Source: Solen grandis
Lineage: Eukaryota; Mollusca; Bivalvia; Adapedonta; Solenidae
DNA: 64,000 bases
Reading direction: 5' to 3'
NCBI GenBank assembly: GCA_021229015.1
Contig: CM037785.1
Location: forward strand, 44,228,543 to 44,292,542
Part shown: in pieces, positions 29,887 to 42,357 of the stretch
How positions within the stretch are numbered: the first letter of the stretch is position 1
How the letters are laid out: the number at the start of each line of letters is the position of its first letter
Position numbers and translations under genes: made by a program
Notes under the pieces: model-generated
The model's database searches: none
Told to the model about the DNA's origin: nothing
Seen by the model: the letters and a program-made list of their open reading frames with translations, nothing else

Positions 29887-31384
29887 AGATCTTAAAGACA
29901 AAACATGATGAACTCGTTAAAGTGTTTGTCAAGTTCCTGGAAGACCACTGGATCTAAGGCCATGGTAACCATAGTTCTTTATATGATACAGGTTGTGCTA
30001 AATTCAAGCAAACAAACACGAAATGATTTGCAAACTGTTTTCGTTCCGAAATATATTTGGTACACATTGTTGATCCTCCTTTAGGCACAACAGGCACGCA
30101 CCTACACATATTTTTCTCAAATATGAAAAAATATGAACTTGCTGTTTTAAAACTTTAGAGATTTGTATCGAATTATGAAGTACCGAAAACAACAAACATA
30201 ATGAAATAAAACATAGCATACGACACACCCAAAAATGTAAAACAAACAACATGGCTGATCAAGGATCTCTATATTGTCACAAATCAGACACATTTATTGT
30301 GAAAGTAATCCACACAAATAGAATATTCATGTGATATAATAAGGGCACCATGGTAACATACATGACTGTTATCCGATTGTTGTTTGTCAATTTGGAAAGG
30401 AACTTTTAGTGCTTCGGATTATATATTTATTTTTCTATACGATATTGTCATATTATGAAAGATAATTCCCTCGAGGGCGAGAGTAGTTAGGGGTAAATAT
30501 TTTGTAACGAATAAGGAAATAAATAGTTCAAACTTTACTTAATTTTCAGACCTACAAAGTTACTAATTCTGTTTGAAATGTGAACATCGCCTCATAGGCT
30601 TCATAGACTTCAATGGTGCTAATGCACATGCATTCATGCACGAAACTTTATATTGATATATCGATATGATGATCTTCACAAGCGTAAATCGTGTTTTAAA
30701 ATCTTTTCATTTTACGGATTTCGTCAACAGGACTCATTATGTTGTTTGAATAATAAATTTATTACTTTTAGCCATTTTCGTTGTTAGCACAATGAAAGTG
30801 ATTTCGATCAAAAGCCTAAAGTCTGGTGCAATTATGAAATAAACATGAATAATCACTCCCGTCTTGTTCAGCACAGCACATAATCTAAACAATTGACACA
30901 TGAAATATTGACGCCACTTTCTGTCAAAATCATAACCGTAAGTGCTTAGATACAACACAGACTTAAATATAAGGTCGGTCTCGGAACGTACTGAATGACA
31001 TTCATGAATTTTCAATATTAGAATGTAAAGGCTATATACAAGTATACACCAAGTATGGTGTTCGATCGTCTAGTTAAATCATATCTACACAAGATGGTTG
31101 TCCCTCCCACCTAAAAGGAAGATTCAAAACCAATCAGAATGGTCTCGCAAGCAATGGACTCGATATTTTTTTAGCTAAAAAATTATCCAAAAAGTAACTG
31201 ACCCAGCGCGAGTAAGAGTTGATTTTCACAATTTTGTAACCGCTTCAGTGTGATGACGTCACACCATCAGCATAACAAATTTTGACATTCACGATAACAT
31301 GCAGAAATGACATCACGTGGTTAGTTCACATATTAGAATGCTGTGTAAACAAGTTACGATGCATCAACATTTAACAACAAGGCA
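29887..31384. other. Non-coding, nothing firm
   Basis: On the - strand, 29980-29890 gives MVTMALDPVVFQELDKHFNE then FIMFCL after an AG. It is protein-like but unassigned. The rest shows no coding or repeat signal. Confidence 0.35.
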
Positions 31385-31905
31385 TGTGTTCAAAATTGGG
31401 TCATGTGGGGTCAAAAAGTAGGACACGAGTTCAAATCTCAGAAAAACCTTGTTAACATTCTAGGGGCCACATTTTTGGGGCATATTTTTGGGGCATATCT
31501 TCATGAAACTTTGTCATAATGTTTGTTTTCATTTCATAAAATCTTGGACAAGTTCGAAATTGGGTCATGTGGGCAAAACGTAGGTCATAAGATCAAATCT
31601 CAGAAAAACCTTGTTAACACTCTAGAGACCACACTCTTCATGAAACTTGGCCAGAATGTTTGTCTCCATAAAATCTTGGTCAAGTTAGAAGTTGCGTCAT
31701 GTGGGGTCGAAAAGTGGGTCACAAGGTCAATTCTTTGAAATTTTGAAACACTCTAGAGGCCACCTTTTTGGCCCAATCTTCATGAAACTTGGTCAGAATG
31801 TTTGCTCCCAAAGAATCTTATCGAATTGCATTATGGCATTTTTAGCCAATATGAGAAATGAAACATATGTTGCTCATTTAAAATCAGGTGAGCGATTCAG
31901 GGCCA
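31385..31905 (+). mobile_element. 3' part of an 'agctcacctgagc'-family repeat
   Basis: Three internal ~115-base units contain 'attgggtcatgtgggg', 'ctcagaaaaaccttgttaac', 'ctctagaggccac' and 'cttcatgaaacttggtcaga'. It ends 'tcaggtgagcgattcagggc' then 'catcat', like the end at 10680-10710. Confidence 0.75.
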
Positions 31906-32237
31906 TCATATTATATTATATATTAGGACTGAATTCTCAGCATCTTTAAACGGGCTTTTCTCAATACATTCACAAAATCAGAACACTTTACGTTGTGTTA
32001 ATGCAAAGATTTAAAACGCAAGTTTATAAATAGTTGACCGCAACTGCACATTTATGAAGCTCAATGAAATTTATTAGACATGTGAATCTGGATCTTTTCA
32101 TTTAAATTGACACTGAACGCAAACACAATGCTCGGGAAATAGATAAATAAATATCACACGCATGTACTGATTAAGGTGGGGATGTGTAGATTCAACGCAC
32201 TCTCTCAAAAACATAGTAAAACTGGGGTACAGGAATG
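31906..32237. other. Non-coding, nothing recognised
   Basis: No supportable feature. Confidence 0.4.
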
Positions 32238-33139
32238 CAGTGAAACCTCGTTAGTCCGGACTCCATCGCTCCGGAAACTTTGCAATCCGGGCCCTTTTCT
32301 CTTGTGACGGATTTCCAAAACGTAAAAATGCTTCGATATTACGGAAACCGGACATCCATTCTGGAACCAATCTTCTTTTTGCTATTCAAAATGACTCGAT
32401 AATCCGGTACCAGTTCAGACTGGATTTCTCTCCAACATTTTCAGACATTATTCGGACTACTCTTGGATTTGAATTGAATTGAATTTGAATTGAATTGGCG
32501 CGTGACTGCCATGGAAGTGTCACCTGACAACCGCGAGCGATTCACAATTATCAGTTGGAAGAAGAGGGGGCAATTAAGGGCTGGTAAAGCCGCAAGCAAT
32601 ATATTGTTCTAATTAGCGAGTGAAGAAGGTAAAATTTATTCACAACTGCAGACGTATGCTGTAAAAAGAGGTATAAAAGCCAACCATCCATTAGATCTTT
32701 TTTGTACATGTTCTGTTTTCAGTGCCTACATTTCAGTATTATTTATTTGTTGACTATTTTGGCAAAAATAATTGAATCCAATTCATTTTGCTCACGAATG
32801 CAGAACAAGAAATGGGTCACAATTATGCTGTCACATACTTGAGGTGTCCTTTTCTTCTCCAAAAGTATGCTGATGTCAAGGATGGATTAAAATAAATTCA
32901 AACCGATGCATCATCATCTGTAAGCATCAATTTGAATGCATAATCATAAAGATTATATAGGCCTAAGCATATTATTTTAAATACTTATTATCTTATCATT
33001 AATGGAATACAAAACAAACATGCATATACACAAAGAGTACAATGAGAAAGTATATGAAAGAAAGAACGAAAGAAAGAAAGAAAAAAAGAAGAGATAAAAG
33101 GTTGATACCAAAGCGTTTGGACTGACAAGGGTTTCACTG
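32238..33139. mobile_element. pogo/Tigger-like non-autonomous element (~0.9 kb)
   Basis: Left end 'cagtgaaacctcgttagtcc' pairs with right end 'ggactgacaagggtttcactg'-type sequence (complement 'cagtgaaacccttgtcag'). The right flank is TA, and the left flank TG may be a mutated TA. 'CAGTGAAACCTC' with 'ATCCGG' phrases just inside is typical of pogo-like ends. No transposase frame remains. It contains a (gaattgaatt) run at 32466-32498 and a (gaaa)n run at 33055-33090. Confidence 0.7.
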
Positions 33140-33654
33140 TATTTCTATTTAAAACCTTAAAATACTTCAGTTTCCTTTAATAACCAATTTGTGCTAGATG
33201 ACCGTTTAAATTGCATCATCAGTATACTATATTTTGTTAATCAAGCGCCAGACTGCTTCAGAATGAATATACTTGTTGCACAATACGACATGATATTAAT
33301 AGGGCTACCCGTTATATATAACCGACGATATGACGGTATGATAACGACTTATTATTTCACAAATTTGCTACTGTAACCAATACCCAACAATTCTGCGCGT
33401 ACTAGTATTTACTCTTGTTACAAGCCTTGCAAACAACTTACCTACCCTCCTTTTTTGCTATGACTGTCAATGGTGATTCGTATGACGTTCTGCTGAAGAT
33501 GTCACTTGCATGGTTTAAATTAATTTATTTTGTGCTTGACTCAATAACTATATTCAGTCATGTGGGTATTTATAAGACAGGTGCCGCCAGTGCCCTACAA
33601 CGTTACACGAAACATACCCAAACAAAGTCTCCTAACATCATTCCATCCTATCGT
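33140..33654. other. Non-coding, nothing recognised
   Basis: Short overlapping frames only. Confidence 0.35.
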
Positions 33655-33990
33655 AGTTGGTTTATTTGGTTTAACGTCCCGTCCACAATATTCCGGTCAT
33701 TTGGAGACACAAGACAGGCACGTAATGCTGTCAAACTATAGTAGAATGCATGATACTAAACCAAGTAAAATTATCCTTACACACAGTCAATCTTTAAAGA
33801 TTATGACTTCAATGAAGCATACATACACGTAATGTCCCAAAATTATGACCTTTTCCACATACAATATCATGAAACACTATTATAGCAGTACTACTGTAAT
33901 GTCCCCGTCCTTCATATCTAGTCATATTGATATGTTGCGACCGGGATTGACCTACGATACCCAATCCAGAGGCGAATGCTTATCAAAGCC
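33655..33990 (-). mobile_element. Decayed SINE, family 2
   Basis: The tail end (complement) 'ttggtttaacgtcccgtcca' plus 'caatattccggtcatttgga' is at 33665, and the head remnant 'atgttgcgaccgggattgac' at 33935. The middle is strongly diverged. Confidence 0.6.
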
Positions 33991-34263
33991 ATACATTGAC
34001 TGAAACCTGCTTATTAAAAATACCTCAATTATTTCGTAGTTGAAACGCACGAACAAATAAAGTACTCAATCGCGTGTCATGTTTTGTATATTTGTATTAC
34101 CTTTTGTATATTGATTTTGTGTATTGTCTTTAAACAAAATCAGGATTGTAGATCGTCAATACGAGTACATTTATATGTTACATACAGATTAAATTTCTTT
34201 CTAAAAGCAAGGCTTATCCAGTTTCATTATAAACCAGTCTATCCAAAGCATCTCTTGTTTATG
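33991..34263. other. Non-coding, nothing recognised
   Basis: No supportable feature. Confidence 0.35.
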
Positions 34264-34570
34264 CTTGTTTAGTGGGGGTTAACGTCCCACCGACAGTATT
34301 TTAGTCATTTGGAGACGATGTCTACTTGTGACAGATATAATGCTGCCACAGTGCAGTATCACGCCGTAGACATGTGGCATGATACCACACCCAGTCTCAT
34401 TATCCTGACACCGAGCCAACCAGTCCCTGCAACTACCCTTATATGCTGAGAGCCAAGCAAGGGAGCTATAATAGTACCATTTTTACGACTTTGGTATGTC
34501 GCGGCCGGGGATCGAACCCACGACCTCCCGCTCACGAGGCGGACGTTCTAACCACTCGGCTGTCCATCTG
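34264..34570 (-). mobile_element. tRNA-derived SINE, family 2 (best copy)
   Basis: Read on the - strand it starts with a tRNA-like head: 'gccgagtggttagaacgtcc' (A box) and 'gtgggttcgatccccggc' (B box). The body contains 'ccgggccaaccagt'-related text, 'gataccacacccagtctcat' (as the + strand shows it) and 'tgtctacttgtgacagatat'. The tail complement is 'acgtcccaccgacagtattt'. The body segment 'cattatcctgacaccgagcc' is the apparent ancestor of the satellite at 484-1846. The ORF in this stretch is not a gene. Confidence 0.88.
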
Positions 34571-35079
34571 TTATTTAGCCATCAACTGTTTTAATTCATG
34601 TTTTAGCCCTAGTATAGTAGCTAAGTACAGTCGATTCGTCTTCCCGGTAAAGTTTGAATTTACTTTCAGGATTTGTTGGCACATACTTACAAGTGTTGGT
34701 TAATACCGTATGTTATATGTGGACATATTATATTAATAGTTACATACATTTTTTTTAAGATTTAAGTGCTGATTGCTGCATCTGCTAAGTTACAAACCGT
34801 TCTGTGAAGGCTAATATAATAATTGGGCTAATAGTAATAGATGGTCTCTTGGTATGTATTTTGTTAAAATTCAAAGCAGTCTCAGAACAACGATCACAGG
34901 GGCCCGAAGTTGCATCGCCCATTGCAATTCGAGCCCTGTGTTTCTGATTGGTTGTTTGTGGGAAAGGTTCGTTCCTTTCCACAATTCATCCCGAGATGTT
35001 TCGAGAACGATGATAAGGGAATCACAATATCAAGAAAAAGTAATGTATCCGTAGTTTTAAGAAAATTTTATACGACATG

Positions 35080-35080
<1 letters not shown>
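34571..35080. other. Non-coding, nothing recognised
   Basis: Opposing short frames at 34785-35054 have no recognisable content. Confidence 0.35.

Positions 35081-35130
<50 letters not shown>
35081..35130. repeat. (AT)n microsatellite
   Basis: About 24 AT dinucleotides. Confidence 0.95.
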
Positions 35131-35132
<2 letters not shown>

Positions 35133-35235
35133 TTAATATATGCATATGCTTAGACACGGGAAAATAGTCCCTTATAATGGCTCATGCAAATTATTCCAAC
35201 ATACACATGAATTATATCTTTATCAAAAGTATGTT

Positions 35236-35360
35236 TATGCGGGGCGGTGGATCAGTGGTGACGTGCTGGACTGCAAATACAGGGGACCAGGGTTTAAGTT
35301 CCAGTAGTACATTTACAGGATTTGTACTGTTCGCACCAGTATCAAACAGACATGATCGTG

Positions 35361-35391
<31 letters not shown>

Positions 35392-35392
35392 T
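35236..35392 (+). mobile_element. tRNA-headed SINE with (AT)n tail
   Basis: 'cggggcggtggatcagtggt' carries an A-box-like stretch, and 'agggtttaagttccagt' a B-box-like one. The unit ends in 'gtataaatatatatat' (35360-35392). It is a different head from families 1 and 2. Confidence 0.6.
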
Positions 35393-35875
35393 GGTAGAGT
35401 GTTTACACATTTTACATTTAGCGCTAGAAAGGTGAAATGGTCTTTACAAGTTCCATTTCTTCTCCTACTACGTTTTAAAACATATACAGACACAGTTGAT
35501 CAATGGCAGATAACAAATGCAAGTATCTATGTCTCTTTTTGCACATCAGTGATAAAATATTTTAAAATCATCAAAATTGATCATCGAACGGTGTGTCCAG
35601 GGTCTCTTTGTGTATTTACCGGATATTTTGTATTGTCACCTGATACCTTGCCCAATACAATTTGTATACACTATTCTTGTCTAAATAAAAAATCGAGTGT
35701 CGTCAACGATTTTCTATTTTAAGCATTTTCCTTTTGAATAAAACCATGAATTAATTTCAAAAAGGAGACAAGTCCAATATTTACATACTCGTATATCCTT
35801 TTCTCTTATAAATTTCTCCTGATCAATTAACCGGGAGAACATGTGTAAATACCATGTGACACAGTCACTTTAATA
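35393..35875. other. Non-coding, nothing recognised
   Basis: No supportable feature. Confidence 0.35.
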
Positions 35876-35925
35876 ATGACTGAGATATTGTCGGCTGGGT
35901 GTTAAACGCAAACAAACAAAAAACA
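35876..35925 (+). mobile_element. Solo SINE 3' tail
   Basis: 'atgactgagatattgtcggc' then 'tgggtgttaaacgcaaacaa' matches the shared tail; no head is upstream. Confidence 0.6.
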
Positions 35926-36148
35926 CAAGAGATGTACATGAACCATTGTACATAAAAAGAACAGAATTTTACCAAAAATACCAATCGAGTAAAAATGATA
36001 CATGAATGTCGACAATGGGGTTCATTAAAGAGTGCACTACTTTGCGTGAAGTTGTGTGTTAGACGGTCAAAAAGGCAAACTAGCGAGCAGACTGAGAAAT
36101 ACGGTTACTCAGTACCAACTGCTGTGCAGTGACTACAATATAAAAATG

Positions 36149-36365
36149 TGACTATTGTGGGTAGGTATGAAATTCGATAACAGACTATTGTGGGCAGGTG
36201 TGAGATGCAATAACAGACTATTGTGGGTAGGTATGAAATTCGATAACCGACTATTGTAGGTAGGTGTGAAATTCGACAACCGACTATTGTAGATAGGTGT
36301 GAAATTCGACAACAGACTATTGTAGGTAGGTGTGAGATGCGATAACAGACTATTGTGGATAGGCA
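36149..36365. repeat. ~33-bp minisatellite, about 6.5 units
   Basis: Unit 'gactattgtgggtaggtatg' plus 'aaattcgataaca', with variants 'gtgtgagatgc' and 'tagatagg'. The - strand 77-codon frame is an artefact of the repeat. Confidence 0.92.
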
Positions 36366-36384
36366 CTTATACCCCTCACCCCGG

Positions 36385-36425
36385 CCACCCAGGAAAAGGT
36401 TGCAGGTTCAATTCCTGCTCATGAC
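36385..36425 (+). mobile_element. tRNA-like B-box fragment
   Basis: 'gttgcaggttcaattcctgc' resembles the T-arm of a tRNA. No A box pairs with it convincingly. Confidence 0.35.
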
Positions 36426-36612
36426 AAACGTATATAAATTACACTTGTGTAAAGATTAATCCAAACAAGTTTTGTCTGTGTCCATCAATTAGTGTAGAAG
36501 GAGCACACTTTAATTACATGTATGTACATGTACAAGAGATTAAAATTGGTCAAAGGAGCATAATTTTAGAAATTATAGATGTTATAGATTACGCATATCT
36601 TCAATGTGTAAT

Positions 36613-36765
36613 GCTTGTTTGATTGTTGGGTTTTACGTCCCACCGACAGTATTTTAGTCATTAGGAGACGATGTCTACTTGAGACAGATAAAGTGCTGTC
36701 CACACTGCAATATCACACAATAGACATGTGGCTTGATACCACACCCAGTCACATAATGATTTGCC
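36613..36765 (-). mobile_element. SINE family 2, head-truncated
   Basis: 'acgtcccaccgacagtattt', 'tagtcattaggagacgatgt' and 'gataccacacccagtcacat' match the tail and body of the 34264 copy. The head is absent. Confidence 0.8.
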
Positions 36766-36944
36766 GTTACTGGTCACTTTTTTTTTTTTCAGCGACATGC
36801 GTACTTTTTTATCAATATGTACAAATGTATATGTTAATCTATATGTAATCATGACATCAAGGTGACAAACATAATGTGAATGGATTAAATCAAGTGAAAA
36901 AATGCATTTAATAAAATTAGCAACCCTCTCCTTAAATTCCTATT

Positions 36945-37060
36945 TGAGATTTACTGTCCGTTTAGCTAAATTATTAGATCCTATGTCTTCTTCGGAAGTG
37001 GCAGTGTGTTCGATACCCGGTAGGCTGCATAAAGAGGTCGTGAAAATTGTACCTATACAA
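36945..37060 (+). mobile_element. tRNA-like SINE head
   Basis: 'tttagctaaattattagatc' and 'gtgtgttcgatacccggtag' are spaced like A and B boxes of a tRNA promoter. The body is not recognised. Confidence 0.5.
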
Positions 37061-38955
37061 TGTACATTCATTTCGACTTACTTGGAACTCAGTCCGAGGG
37101 AAGCTGCGGACCTCATGCGTACTTAAGGACATTAAAAACCAACGCCTGTCTAATAGTTTTTTTTTTCTCTCACAAAATCGAAATACGAAGTATTCCATCA
37201 AATGTTTATCATATCGAGGGGTGAGAGCGAAACTTATAAATATTTCTATATGCACTTAGCATAGTTTCGCTTTCACCACTTGATATGTTAACTTTATAAA
37301 ACATAATTAATTATAAGATAAGAAAAGTACTGATATGTTTCCATACTCACTCTCCAATATCACACACTATAGTAGCAACCATCATATGTTTGAACATGAA
37401 CATCCTACTTAAATACAGCTTTTAATTTTGAGAACATGAGGCTAGGACTGGTTTACTCAATTATAGAATAATATGACCGGGAGTGTTATCAGATCTCAGA
37501 TCAAGTGTAAAGGGCGTATAATATTACAGTGAACCAGAATTCAAAGACGACTCCTCTTTAACAAATTGAAATACACAGTATAAGAGTACAACTTCACAGC
37601 ATGACGGTGTCTTCAATTTTCCCGACACGGATTTCACTTCTTTTTACTAGGGAATACCACATTATGCTGATAAGATCTGTGAAAAAGTGTCATGCCCACA
37701 AACCTTTCGGATTTTAGCAATAAATATTGTTAAGATACAAATCTATATCGGTACCATTTTCAGTACACAATTGGTAGTACAATTGTGGAGAATGAACGGC
37801 TTCTTTACAGTTTTAATGAGTTCGGGTCTGGGATTGGTACGGGTTTAAAACAACAGCACAGCTACATCAACAAGCACAACAGTTAAGAGTATAAAACTTT
37901 TAAAGTTTTTAGACATTTTAAAAAAAACCCACACAAATTACATGTATTAGCCATTCATATATAAATTCATTTATATTATTGCTAAGCTTTCCATTGTCAA
38001 TATTTCAATATATTACGTTTCGAATGGTGGACAGAGAGAGTTATTATGCATTCATATATATTTGAATGTTTTTGAGATATGAAAAGATGGGTCTATTTCT
38101 GAAATTATATGTGAACGGTTATAATTAGTTTTATGTAAACATAAATGTCTAATAGATGGTTTCTATTTTTGTAAAGGACTCCTACACGAGATCCTCTCTT
38201 ACTGAAATATAAAGGCAAGGCTTAAAATGATGCATAACGATGAGGCTGATCTACTAGTATACTTAAAAATCATTAATTTTCGTTGACATTAAATTGTGTT
38301 AATTATGTACCTAAGGGAATTTTGTGGGTACGTGTATTCGTTGATCTATTTTCTAGAAAACGTAAGGCTTATGTAAGAGAAAAGTTTTCGTGGGGATTAA
38401 TAATCGTGGATAAAACCTTCCACGAAATCGACGAAAATTAGTGTCCCACGAAAATTATTGATTTCACAGCATATTATGACGATTAAAAATTGTTTTAAAG
38501 GTATCTGAGCGGATTTGTTTTTAGCGGACATATTTTTCTTAAAGTTTGCACATATGTACTTAAGACTAAATCTGTAAGATATGTGAATTAAAAATTAGAG
38601 GTCACCATGCACTTAAGAAATTAAGCTTATGGTAGAACATCACCATTTTCTGTACCCTCAACATTTGGCAAATATACTTTTAATCATGATTTTTAATACA
38701 GGAATCTTAAAATTTGAGGTTTCCTTTCCTGGCTTGTTCGCCATAATGTCACATCATGATTTTTTTGTTTTGAAAGGAAGGGTGCATGGGGATAGCCCCG
38801 ACCCCATATCCTCTTTTACAGATAAAAAGCTAGGCGTGCTTAAAAAAGGTTATGCTCCTTTTAACCGCAAAACCACCCCATGCTGATTGATTGTTAAAAA
38901 TATTTCAAATTAGGTATTAGAATTCATTGTACTGAAATCCGTACTACACGAAATA
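37061..38955. other. Non-coding, nothing recognised
   Basis: Almost 2 kb of AT-rich sequence with only short frames. Confidence 0.4.
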
Positions 38956-38959
38956 GTAA

Positions 38960-39135
38960 TACAGTGAAACCTCTTTACGGCATTCACTATAACAATACCC
39001 TCTTTATAACAGCAGTAGTCTTGAAAACTTAAGTGCATAATACTTTTATCTCTCTATTCTTTACAAAGACAATTTCTTTATGACATCAGGATTCGCTGAA
39101 ACAAACATCGCTGTTGTAAAAATAGTTAACTGTAT
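38960..39135 (+). mobile_element. pogo-like terminal fragment
   Basis: 'tacagtgaaacctctttacg' followed by 'ataacaataccctctttata' resembles the left end of the 32238 element and of pogo-type MITEs. A weak inverted partner is 'tagttaactgta' at 39124. Confidence 0.45.
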
Positions 39136-41359
39136 AAGACATAACTTCACATATTTAAAATATATTTATTTTCCTTCGCAAAAAGTTACAAGTTGGTGTA
39201 AAGCAATTCAATATGGCACATTTGTTGTGCTTCGTGAAGAAAATAAGAAATAAGTTGACAATACGAAAGACAAAAAACTTTCAGACTTAAGATAATAATT
39301 GTTCGTACGAGTTCAGAGAAGTATTGTAATAGGCAAGTTATAGGCTAGAGTATAGATCTTACCGAAAGTTGGTATCCCTTTTAATCTCCGTAGAATATAA
39401 ATCATTTTTGTCGATATATTTAATTAGCTTACATAGTATTCCAATGAATATCACATTCTATTTATTCTATATTTTTACACATGTATCCTGATTACCGCAA
39501 TTTCTTCTTCTAATATAAATAAAATCTACCTGATCTTCTTATTCAATGAAACGTACACATAGTAGATGGGCAGATCGTATGGCCCCATACAACTGCATTT
39601 CGGCCTGTCACATATTTAACACGGCTGGGTATTGTGAAATGAGACATGACCGGCTTTAACAATGAGGGCGGCAAAGGAACATCACACAGGTTTAAGAGTT
39701 ATAGGTCGCTCGGACTAAGTTGTATGATGTTAGCTCGAAGATCGACACGCGTATCACGTAGGTCAAGCACAGAAAACTATATTCAAATGAACAAATACTC
39801 TTATAAGTTAACATATCTTTCAACATAACATAGATATGAATTTTTTTGATAAACGTATTTACCAATATTGAGCTATGCTAGCGATATACAGGGTTTTAAT
39901 CAAGGGAACGCTTTTGAAAAAGAAAAAAAAAACGCATTTGAAGTTTTATAAGAAGCTTTTATAAAGAAAACAAATGGAGAATTATGTCGAATTTCTGTAT
40001 CAGTGAGTGACATTTAAAATATTAAGTGTGTGTTATTTCATTATTTATTAGTATATACCATATTTTATGGTCAAAACACCTACAAGTATGAGAAATTAAT
40101 ATTTCATTCTGGTTCATATTCGTATCTACGGCTACATGTACGGACCGTGCAAGATTTTAAGTCAAAATATACGTATCTTAAAACATTATAGAAAAATATT
40201 GACGCAACTTGAATACATTTTAAAACAAATTACAAATTGAAAATAACGACTTTAAATATCGTATCCGAGCCTTACACTTTTTGGGCGCCGTCCCAATAGC
40301 TATGCTACTACATGTACATTTTGCTCTGGTAAGTAATGTAATTAGGTTGATTTTAAGTTTATAATATTGTGTCTTTGTAACTTCGAAATTAGCGATATTG
40401 TTATTGTTTGTTTATATGTACTGCGCATAAAAATTCGGAAAGTAGTTCGTAAAGACTGACCTACATATCAACCCTACCACGGTCTAAACTTGAATACCGA
40501 AAAAAATCTTAAACATGACAGTATCTTAGCAGATTTATAGTATCTGTTCTGAAAGATTTATAGCGTGTCTATGATTTCAAAATCCCGTGATTTTTATTAG
40601 AATGTACTTTATATTTACCCCTTAGTAAACGTTATATTCGTTCTTATTTCTGGAAAAGGCCAAGAGTGTATAAATTGATAAGTCTTATCAAAAGTGAAAA
40701 CAATCAAATTTTGGGCACATAGCGTTGCATATATTTAAAACACCTCAACTGAGAAATCAAACATGTTCTTATCATAAGTATAACTTTATTACTAATGTTT
40801 TTATGTATGTATGCATACATGTGTGTATATGTATACGAGTTTATCTTTGGTTTGCCTTACTTATATTTAGCATTACAAGAGTGATATTGATTATAAACTA
40901 AAACATTATGTATTAATTATCGTTTGTATTTTAAATTTTATGGAAAATATCGCAAGCGACGTGAAGCGGAGCGCTGCCATAAATGCAGAAAAAAATATAA
41001 AGATAACATACTTACAGTTTGTCATAAAGCTTTGTCTTTGACCTCGCATTATGGACCCGTCTCCCTTTTAATTGACAATTTCACGTTGTCGTAGTCAGTG
41101 TCGCTGGGTACACTTCTATTTTGAGCTAGCAGAACATGACGTATGTAGCAGACGCCGCCGAAACTAGCCCCGCCCATAATCTGATTTGGTCACGTAAGCA
41201 CCATACACACTCCATATCAAAACCCCAAGGTTTATTTCATGCAATATATATATTATATATACTTTTTTTCTCAGAAATAATATCATATTACTCGTATACT
41301 TCAGACTGGAAATCTGAGCCTGGGGTCAATATCTAGGACTTATGTTTCCATCTGCTCGT
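39136..41359. other. Non-coding, nothing firm
   Basis: A GC-richer patch at 41020-41200 on the - strand carries an ATG followed by a donor-like 'ctgtaagtatg' (near 41017). It could be a first exon, but only about ten codons precede the donor. The remainder shows nothing. Confidence 0.3.
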
Positions 41360-41361
41360 TT

Positions 41362-41670
41362 TGTTGGGTTAAACGTCCCGCCAATAGTATTTCAGTCATT
41401 TGGAGAGAATGTCTATTTCAGACAGATATAGTGCTGCAACACTGCAGTATCACGCTGAAGGTATGTGGCATGAAACGTACTGTAACACAATTTACATTAT
41501 CCCGACAATGGGCCCGGAACTGCCCTTGTATGCTGAAAGCCAAACAAGGGATCGAGCTCTACCAGTACCATTTCTAACGGCTTTGGTGTGTCGCGGCGGG
41601 GGATCGAACCCACGACCTTCCGATTATGGGGCGGACACTCCAACCACTCTGCCGACTGGACCAATCCCTA
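41362..41670 (-). mobile_element. SINE family 2, near full length
   Basis: 'aaacgtcccgccaatagtat', 'tggagagaatgtctatttca', 'tgtggcatgaaacgtactgt', and the reversed head 'ggggatcgaacccacgacct' and 'tccaaccactctgccgac'. Frames here are artefacts. Confidence 0.85.
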
Positions 41671-42027
41671 CCACAATTTACCTGGGATATTACGAATATA
41701 CAACAAATTGGAACTCTGTGACCCGATGAAAATATCTGACCGGACTGACGTTTCCTTCAGAATACTGTGCATGCGCATTACGATTTTACGACATTTGGAA
41801 ACCTCTGCCAAGTTGCTTATAAAAGCTCTGACACCTGTTCTGTCGTAGAACTTTCCGATTAAAACGAACGTTTTCAATCTTAAATGTAAATCAAAAGTAA
41901 AAAAAATGAGCAAGTGAAAAGTACAACATAGAATCTACATTTAAGAACTCCAAATAATTTTTTTAACGTAAATATGGCAAACAGAAACTCGATCGTTAAA
42001 AGTGTAATTTTTAAGTAACAATATCAA
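41671..42027. other. Non-coding, nothing recognised
   Basis: No supportable feature. Confidence 0.4.
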
Positions 42028-42357
42028 GCTTGTAATAAGCCTTTTGAAAATGTAATAAGCTTCGTAAAAATGTAATAAGCATCTTAAAAATGTAATAAGC
42101 ATCGTAAAAATGTAATAAGCTTCGTAAAAATGTAATAAGCATCTTAAAAATGTAATAAGCAAAAATGTAATAAGCATCGTAAAAATGTAATAAGCATCGT
42201 AAAAATGTAATAAGCAAAAATGTAATAAGCATCGTAAAAATGTAATAAGCATCGTAAAAATGTAATAAGCAAAAATGTAATAAGCATCGTAAAAATGTAA
42301 TAAGCAAAAATGTAATAAGCAAAAATGTAATAAGCAAAAATTTAATAAGCACTGTGA
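42028..42357. repeat. Minisatellite of mixed 20- and 15-bp units
   Basis: Core 'aaaaatgtaataagc' (15 bases) repeats about 18 times. Most copies are followed by a 5-base linker (atcgt, ttcgt or atctt) and some by none, so 20- and 15-base units are interspersed. Both - strand frames here are artefacts. Confidence 0.95.

Noticed and set aside
34500..34565. Functional tRNA gene
   Set aside because: A and B boxes are present, but the same sequence recurs with a SINE body and tail and does not form a full cloverleaf by eye.
34443..34703. 86-codon frame, and the similar one at 41400-41729 (GSNPRP motif)
   Set aside because: The shared 'G-S-N-P-R-P' peptide is the translated tRNA-like head of SINE family 2 ('gggatcgaacccacgacc'), not a protein family.
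42011..42352. 103- and 113-codon minus-strand frames (CLLHFYDAYYIF... repeats)
   Set aside because: They are artefacts of the 15/20-base minisatellite.
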